From: Acanthaster planci
Taxonomy: Eukaryota; Echinodermata; Asteroidea; Valvatida; Acanthasteridae
Length of the DNA: 12,089 bases
Reading direction: 5' to 3'
NCBI RefSeq assembly: GCF_001949145.1
Contig: NW_019091472.1
Span: 409,318 to 421,406, forward strand
Under the pieces are notes generated by a model. It was not told the origin of the DNA. It saw only the letters and a list, made by a program, of their open reading frames with translations, and ran no database searches. Positions 9,701 to 12,089 of this stretch are shown here, one piece after another. A program made the position numbers and the translations under genes. The first letter of the stretch is position 1, and every line of letters begins with the position of its first letter.

Positions 9701-11358
9701 GGTTTTAAATATACAGATGTAGATTAGAATGGGTCTGTTCTTGTTTTAAATACAACTGTGTATCAGTGCCAACAGTAATTGGCGTACATTGTGATTCTAA
9801 ATGTAATACATTTTTGTGCACTACATTAACTCTAAATCACCAATTCCTTGGAAATCTCTGGCTTAAATTGTGCTTTCCTTTCATCTCAGTGTTTGTCTTA
9901 TGTGCAGTTACATTTCTGTCATACACAGACATCATCCAAACAATGTGGAGCTTCTGTTCCAGTTACTTCGTGTCTTCACCAACCGATATCTGCCAAACTT
10001 TCAGTTTCTGAGGGACTATCTTGAGGAGAAGGTTGCCCAGGTAATGTTTGATATGCTGTACTGAATCCAAAGCTGAATGGTCTTGTTAAAGGAGATATTT
10101 CAACACACTGGTTTGCCTTATATCCACCTGGAGTTGAAGTTCATCCTTATTGGTAAGGGAAAGAACCGAATGGTGGGATGTTTTCAAGCCGGGCCTATGT
10201 ACCCACCCAGCACACATACAAAGACTCTGCATTCACACAGAAATTGGTCACTCATGCTCAACATGTCCCACGCAAAATATGCATCAACCTGTACATGTAC
10301 ATGGTGAGTTTGCACCAAAGAGCCGCCATTGCTTTGTAAAAACATGCTTTGCCTTGTTCCTGCTTGAAGTAGAGACATCTATTCACACACTGACTTATAA
10401 ATGTCCATAGACTAGGGGTATGTTTGACTGTTTTGAGTTGCATTGTGGGGTGGACAATTTACCTGAGACAAAGCCAGAGGAAATTAAAATTCTGTCACCC
10501 GACACAGAGTAAGGTTGGCTTTACAGTTTGTATTCATTCCATGTCGTTGCTTGCACATGCAGTGACAATGTGTGTATGTGTTATGGGTGTAGTACTTCAC
10601 TGTCATAGTGGCCAGTGTTTGGGATGTCAAAGGGGAAATACCACTTGTTCCTCTCCTATGTCACGTTGCATCTTAAAGAATGTTAAGGCACAACTACTGA
10701 CATCTATGGAGTTGGGGTCATAGCAAAGTCCTTCATGATCAGCCATGAAAAGTCAAAAGTTATTAATCTGCACCCAACAATAATTTTCATTCATCATAAG
10801 TCCTAGAAACCTCCCTCATTCGTTGCAAGTCTCAACACCACATAGTAAGCTGTGCTCATCAACAGTCGGACTCTGTTTATTTGTGGTATGCCTAAATCCC
10901 GCATAAAACACAGTCAGGTCACTAGTTCACTTCTCATCCTAACAGATTCCAACATGCCCTTATGTTGGAGTGTGACTAGTTAGGTATTGTTACAGTTAAA
11001 GGTGACACACGAACTTAGAAAAATCATGCTTTTTGTTGGAAGCATTGCAAACATCAGTTCCCTAAAATAAGATCACCAAGAAGTGACAAGATTTATTTGG
11101 TCAGTAATGTTTAGTTCTATTTGTAATCTTCAAGATGTCTCCTGTGAATGGCATCAGTAGTATAGTGATCAACAGACTTATCATATAACACTGTTTGTGT
11201 TGTAGGGTTACAGTGTGGAGCAGAAACGTCATGCGTTCTTCAAGTTTGTGGAACTCTTTCATGAGAAGACCTTCCCTCAAGAGTTGAAGGCCAAGGCCTT
11301 ACAGTATGTCATCATTCCAATGTTTGCTGCATCCTTTGATAAAGGCGAAGGAGAGAAG
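567..11358 (+). CDS. TRRAP: TRRAP/Tra1 orthologue, internal part of a split gene (11 exons)
   Basis: TRRAP is a giant nuclear scaffold of the PIKK family. Its C-terminal kinase fold is inactive, and most of the protein is HEAT/TPR-like helical repeat that contacts activators and holds the SAGA and NuA4/TIP60 acetyltransferase complexes; that is family knowledge. In this window, eleven exons join into 580 uninterrupted codons (1740 nt) that follow vertebrate TRRAP in order, with near-identical blocks such as IMEPHREVL, PPKKHLL, HQPANAQ, NTFCTTL, PRLFTMDLNV, EHKVFY, SPFREPL, KPLRDVL, ELLFQLLR and FDKGEGE. All junctions are GT-AG and keep the frame. The part present is from the N-terminal third, entirely within the HEAT solenoid. 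The start codon, FAT domain and pseudokinase domain are outside. There is no stop or frameshift, so it reads as a functional gene. Homology was judged from memory of the family, not by a search. Confidence 0.96.
1172..1388. repeat. Minisatellite, 21-bp unit, 10 copies plus a partial
   Basis: The unit is ACYGTGGAGGGTATCGGTAAT. Ten full copies run head to tail from 1172 to 1381, followed by ACCGTGG at 1382-1388. Variants are single substitutions: GAT for GGT in copy 4, GAC for GAG in copy 6, AGT for GGT in copy 7, and GGG for GAG in copies 8-10, with ATT in copy 10. Each unit plus the next base pair contains a short inverted repeat (GGTAT-CGGTA-ATACC). Because 21 is a multiple of three and the unit lacks stops, an open frame crosses the array on both strands (TVEGIGN repeats on +, TVLPIPP-like on -). 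It sits in an intron between two exons that join perfectly, so it is not coding. Confidence 0.97.
1451..1535. repeat. Degenerate G-rich tandem repeat, period about 20 bp
   Basis: Four loosely similar units start at about 1451 (GAATGGGAATTAGT), 1473 (GATGGGAATTTGTTAG), 1494 (GAAGAGGATTTGCTGG) and 1513 (GAAGGGGATATGTTAG). The stretch has strong strand asymmetry, with almost no C on the + strand. The period is close to that of the minisatellite 60 bp upstream, but the unit sequence differs. Confidence 0.5.
2286..2522 (+). CDS. TRRAP: TRRAP exon b, most conserved segment
   Basis: This exon gives 79 codons, phase 0 at both ends. The acceptor is CCATCAG|GCC and the donor is GAG|GTAAAA. It begins AMDSLRSLADITGKNV, continuing directly from exon a (vertebrate EQ|AMHAL), and runs through IMEPHREVL, DMIPPKKHLLHHQPANAQ, LMESNTFCTTLEPRLFTM and DLNVPEHKVFYVE. 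This is the best-conserved stretch in the window and the strongest single piece of evidence for TRRAP. The Thr-Phe-Cys core is also recognisable in fungal Tra1. The reading frame stays open for a few codons upstream into the intron (TTG at 2271), but those residues have no family counterpart and are not coding. Confidence 0.97.
2523..3249 (+). other. Intron 2 (727 nt, phase 0)
   Basis: GTAAAA...ACAG intron. It is T-rich with two TACATGTAC palindromes (2789 and 3077) and a perfect 7-bp stem with a 3-nt loop at 2910-2926 (TTGATGA-GTT-TCATCAA). No gene or mobile element is recognisable. Confidence 0.85.
3250..3346 (+). CDS. TRRAP: TRRAP exon c
   Basis: This is a 97-nt exon too short to stand out as an ORF. 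It was found by looking for the sequence that should follow FYVE. It reads LVNLCEVEDSMLTKLPCY, then KNVPSLVPLRISAL plus the first base of an Asn codon. The vertebrate counterpart is LLNLCEAEDSALTKLPCY...SLVPLRIAALN. The acceptor is TTAACAG|CTG (AG at 3248-3249). The donor is CTGA|GTAAGT at 3347, a strong consensus that leaves a phase-1 junction. The split codon A|AT is completed by exon d as Asn, exactly where vertebrates have Asn. Confidence 0.95.
3534..3826 (+). CDS. TRRAP: TRRAP exon d
   Basis: This is the largest exon in the window at 293 nt. The acceptor is CCATTGCAG|ATG with a good pyrimidine context. The donor is GCTA|GTAAGT at 3827, phase 0. After the split Asn it reads ALAACHYIPHVRDKIFKLL, KAGAECMKKFIAGHAVDME, STIRPLLLKLGDHRSLNLN and LTQLFPNAFNEKLCEQML. 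Helical-repeat spacing and the invariant pieces ALAAC.Y.P, RPLL..LGD.RSL.LN and LFPN.FN.K.C.QM match vertebrate TRRAP. The short intron before it (3347-3533, 187 nt) is the smallest here. The antisense ORF over the same bases has no family counterpart. Confidence 0.96.
4090..4116. promoter_or_regulatory. CRE palindrome and E-box pair inside the intron 4 element
   Basis: TGACGTCA (4090-4097) is the perfect cAMP-response-element palindrome bound by CREB/ATF proteins. TCACGTGA (4109-4116) is a palindromic E-box of the USF/TFE/Myc type. They lie 11 bp apart in a locally CpG-rich patch. Sequence match is direct; any binding or function is inference. Confidence 0.4.
4170..4190. repeat. Perfect 8-bp hairpin with YY1-like core
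   Basis: CGGCAGCC (4170-4177) and GGCTGCCG (4183-4190) pair perfectly around AACAT. The right arm with the loop reads CCAACATGGCTGCC, close to the YY1 core (AANATGGCNGC). It could be a structural part of the transposon or a protein site; the sequence does not decide between them. Confidence 0.55.
5491..5688 (+). CDS. TRRAP: TRRAP exon e
   Basis: This exon gives 66 codons, phase 0 at both ends. The acceptor is TGTTAACAG|ACA and the donor is GAG|GTTAGT, a less common GTTAGT site. It reads THLKKWMEVSIAAQ (vertebrate QHLRKWMEV), a polar serine- and lysine-rich linker, then IKICSAIINIFHAIPAA and LTIKAENALCIE. The block KICSAIIN.FH.IPAA is diagnostic. The frame remains open for 23 codons past the donor, to a TAA at 5758. 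Because exon f supplies the expected GSPFREPL directly after IE, that extension is intron. Retention of this intron would add a short tail and a stop. Confidence 0.95.
5689..6100 (+). other. Intron 5 (412 nt, phase 0)
   Basis: GTTAGT...TTAG intron with an ACATGTACAT palindrome near 5828. The antisense open frame across 5790-6125 has no motif I recognise and overlaps the TRRAP acceptor. No other feature is seen. Confidence 0.85.
6101..6220 (+). CDS. TRRAP: TRRAP exon f
   Basis: This is a 40-codon exon, phase 0 at both ends. The acceptor is TATAATTAG|GTT after a T-rich tract and the donor is GCT|GTAAGT. It reads VGSPFREPLMLYLLRYPVQ, then TIDCFLTETNLRNPQFSNLLA. The opening matches vertebrate AGSPFREPLIKFLTRHPSQT. 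The second half (vertebrate VELFMMEATLNDPQWSRMF) is one of the more diverged parts of the window, keeping the hydrophobic pattern and NP.. rather than identity. No antisense gene is credible here. Confidence 0.94.
6221..6737 (+). other. Intron 6 (517 nt, phase 0)
   Basis: GTAAGT...TTTAG intron with a T-rich 3' end. No gene, RNA or repeat is recognised. Confidence 0.85.
6738..6830 (+). CDS. TRRAP: TRRAP exon g
   Basis: This is a 31-codon exon, phase 0. The acceptor is TTTTGTTTTAG|TAT after a strong pyrimidine tract. The donor is CAG|GTATAC, which is weak beyond GTAT. It reads YLLKQDDAKPLRDVL, then QTNTIKLINLAFNKPQ. The vertebrate counterpart is FLKHKDARPLRDVLAANP, so KPLRDVL places it firmly. 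The C-terminal half is diverged. Frame continues for about 27 codons beyond the donor to a TAA at 6933, but that tail is not TRRAP-like and exon h resumes the family sequence. Confidence 0.93.
7023..7087. repeat. Imperfect tandem duplication, about 40-bp period
   Basis: CTGCCAAAAGTTTAGACCAC at 7023-7042 continues CCCGCT to 7048. A diverged copy, CTGCCAAAATTCTCACCACC continuing CTGCT, lies at 7063-7087. The preceding AGCAGGGCAG (7008-7017) is partly complementary to the GCCCTGCC and CCCTGCT pieces, so the block can also fold back. Confidence 0.55.
7923..8141. repeat. 219-bp segment with inverted ends
   Basis: ATAGTCGCT at 7923-7931 is perfectly complementary to AGCGACTAT at 8133-8141. After a 5-nt offset the match continues as AATT. 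This could be the ends of a small miniature element or a chance inverted repeat. The arms are short and no target duplication is seen. Confidence 0.3.
8700..8822 (+). CDS. TRRAP: TRRAP exon h
   Basis: This is a 41-codon exon, phase 0. The acceptor is TCTGACAG|CCT and the donor is CTG|GTGAGG. It starts with a Pro/Ser-rich loop (PSARPTSPNSQ) and then RLELQYQTILICSILVQHD and PTWLPQKSVL. Vertebrate TRRAP has the same order, a Pro/Ser loop (RPGSPSTST) followed by MRLDLQFQAIKIISIIV...WL. The loop with its Ser-Pro pair is therefore an old feature, and could be a flexible or phosphorylated insertion between helices; that last point is inference. Frame stays open past the donor to a TAG at 8964, which is intron. 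Confidence 0.94.
8823..9337 (+). other. Intron 8 (515 nt, phase 0)
   Basis: GTGAGG...GTCAG intron. It holds a local repeat: TTTGATTTGGTTTA at 8952-8965 is repeated as TTTGATTTGGGTTTA at 8973-8987. Overlapping it is a 7-bp perfect stem (CCCAAAT-TTG-ATTTGGG, 8967-8983). No gene is seen. Confidence 0.85.
9338..9462 (+). CDS. TRRAP: TRRAP exon i
   Basis: This is a 125-nt exon that does not show as an ORF in its own frame because stops flank it closely. The acceptor is TTTGTCAG|TTT and the donor is GCTGA|GTAAGT at 9463, leaving a phase-2 junction. It reads FGHLRRIWISDAFQDQHH, TDNVGVAHWDEPKLLVECL and LNYA, plus GA of a split Glu codon. The vertebrate counterpart is SQLRRVWVSENFQERH...NWKEPKLLAYCLLNYCK. 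LRR.W.S..FQ, W.EPKLL and CLLNY are the conserved points. Confidence 0.95.
9463..9928 (+). other. Intron 9 (466 nt, phase 2)
   Basis: GTAAGT...CACAG intron, T-rich toward the acceptor. The only phase-2 junction in the window. No other feature is seen. Confidence 0.85.
9929..10040 (+). CDS. TRRAP: TRRAP exon j
   Basis: This is a 112-nt exon. The acceptor is ATACACAG|ACA and the donor is CAG|GTAATG, phase 0. The first base completes the split Glu codon. It then reads HHPNNVELLFQLLRVFTNRY, LPNFQFLRDYLEEKVAQ. The vertebrate match is YGDIELLFQLLRAFTGRFL...FLKEYMEEEI, with identical spacing from NY to ELLFQLLR once the split codon is joined, which confirms both splice sites. The other two open frames over this region give no family match. 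Confidence 0.95.
10041..11205 (+). other. Intron 10 (1165 nt, phase 0)
   Basis: GTAATG...TGTAG intron. Overlapping short open frames on both strands at 10077-10723 show no family motif. The segment has a GTACATGTAC palindrome at 10291. No RNA gene or confident mobile element is seen. Confidence 0.8.
11206..11358 (+). CDS. TRRAP: TRRAP exon k (last in window)
   Basis: This exon gives 51 codons, phase 0. The acceptor is GTGTTGTAG|GGT and the donor is AAG|GTACAT, with little consensus beyond GTA. It reads GYSVEQKRHAFFKFVELFHE, KTFPQELKAKALQYVIIP, MFAASFDKGEGEK. The vertebrate counterpart is NYSIAQKRALFFRFVDF...ELKAKVLQHILNPAF..SFEKGEGEQ. ELKAK.LQ and F.KGEGE are the anchors. The next family segment (vertebrate LLGPPNPEG and beyond) is not found downstream, so intron 11 is open-ended and the gene continues beyond the window. 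Confidence 0.95.
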
Positions 11359-12089
11359 GTACATTGTGGTCATCTTCTTATAATCAAAAACTCGCTAATT
11401 CAGTAACATGTAAAGTTAGAAGTGTATTGGACTTTAAATGGGAAATTTTTCATTTTGAGCAAGATGTCAGCTTGCCACAAGTCCTTGTGCTGAGACTTGA
11501 CTTTTCTGAAAGATGTTGAGAAGTAAAAAGGAAAAAGAATTAAAAGTTCACTATTTTCAGGAAGAGATAAGCTTCGAAAAAAATGTGGCACATGTTTTAC
11601 CTCCAAATGAACTATGACCAGAAGCCTGTGTCTGCTTTGCTCGTTGGTTGAACAGTTTCACGATTTCAGTTGTGCTTGTGTAACATCATTGTTCTGACTC
11701 AACAAGAATCAAAGGTTGGAATTCAGTGTTGCTAAGCAGACGGTTGTTTTGTCATCTCCCAAACAAGTGGATTATGTACGTGTATCCCTTTAATTGTTCC
11801 ATGCAGCAAAATAACATGGTTACTTTCTACCAGAATATGAAAAGATAAGGCAGAGGAGTGCAACTATTAAAGAAAATGTGCAAATCAAATACTTCTCTGC
11901 TGAAAAAAAAAACAATCAAACCTTGAGGGGCCTCTGATAATTGCACTACCACTGTGGGAGAGTGTTGGCCTTATGGTTAGAGTTGTTTGTAACTTATGAT
12001 CATGTGCTGAGGGGTTCATATCCGTCTCCTGGTCTCAGCTTGTGACCTTGGGGAAGTCAGTTTTTTCCCAATTTTCTTCATCCATCCAA
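11359..12089 (+). other. Intron 11, 5' part
   Basis: The intron begins GTACAT after exon k and does not end inside the window. Apart from the SINE-like sequence at the right edge, nothing is recognised; the antisense open frame at 11400-11606 has no motif. Confidence 0.8.
11950..12089 (+). mobile_element. tRNA-derived SINE (CORE-like), truncated by the window edge
   Basis: An A-box-like TGGTTAGAGTTG (11974-11985) and a B-box-like GGTTCATATCC (12013-12023) are spaced as in a tRNA gene, giving a decayed polymerase III promoter. Just after them comes TGTGACCTTGGGGAAGTCA (12041-12059), very close to the TGTGACCTTGGGCAAGT motif of CORE-type SINEs such as MIR. A pyrimidine-rich stretch follows to the end. 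Box order and the core motif on the same strand fit a SINE inserted in the sense orientation. The 5' end is approximate and the 3' tail is outside the window. The B box has lost the usual GA (CATA instead of CGAN), so the copy is old. Confidence 0.65.

Noticed and set aside
10438-10508. Candidate cryptic exon in intron 10 (TTTTGAG|TTG ... ACAGA|GTAAGG)
   Set aside because: It is 71 nt, so it would shift the frame between two phase-0 junctions, and vertebrate TRRAP has nothing inserted here. It could only be a poison exon, for which there is no evidence without RNA data.
567-11358. TRRAP pseudogene
   Set aside because: The gene keeps its introns, all splice sites are GT-AG, and 580 codons run without stop or frameshift.
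11960-12035. Functional tRNA gene at the right edge
   Set aside because: The A and B boxes are degenerate and no acceptor or anticodon stem can be formed; the following core motif points to a SINE.

Overview
The window is animal nuclear DNA and carries an internal stretch of one split gene on the + strand. The reading frame is broken by eleven GT-AG type introns, ten of them complete. The intronic DNA is AT-rich, full of TACATGTA-type palindromes, and contains a minisatellite and transposon or SINE-like debris. Nothing in it looks prokaryotic: there are no operons, ribosome binding sites or long ORFs. An invertebrate metazoan such as a sponge, cnidarian or lophotrochozoan fits best. The clade cannot be fixed from this sequence alone.

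The gene is an orthologue of TRRAP (Tra1 in yeast), the very large HEAT-repeat PIKK-family pseudokinase scaffold of the SAGA and NuA4/TIP60 histone acetyltransferase complexes. Eleven consecutive exons were assembled by hand, at 567-755, 2286-2522, 3250-3346, 3534-3826, 5491-5688, 6101-6220, 6738-6830, 8700-8822, 9338-9462, 9929-10040 and 11206-11358. Joined, they give 1740 nt, or 580 codons with no stop or frameshift, and they run collinear with the N-terminal third of vertebrate TRRAP. The true start codon, the rest of the HEAT solenoid, the FAT region and the pseudokinase domain lie outside the window on both sides. Nine of the eleven introns are phase 0. The other two are phase 1 (after 3346) and phase 2 (after 9462).

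About 86% of the window is intron or flank. Intron 1 (756-2285) holds a minisatellite with a 21-bp unit (1172-1388) and next to it a degenerate G-rich repeat of about the same period. Intron 4 (3827-5490) holds a CpG-richer block of about 655 bp bounded by 21-bp inverted repeats. It carries a perfect CRE palindrome, an E-box and a hairpin with a YY1-like core, and is probably a nonautonomous DNA transposon. Intron 7 (6831-8699) holds a short tandem duplication and a 219-bp inverted-repeat segment. The last 140 bases look like the head and core of a tRNA-derived (CORE-type) SINE cut off by the window edge. The remaining introns show nothing recognisable.

I found no evidence of a new multi-gene system. 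The points most worth a second look are the minisatellite, the regulatory-motif-bearing inverted-repeat element and the SINE.
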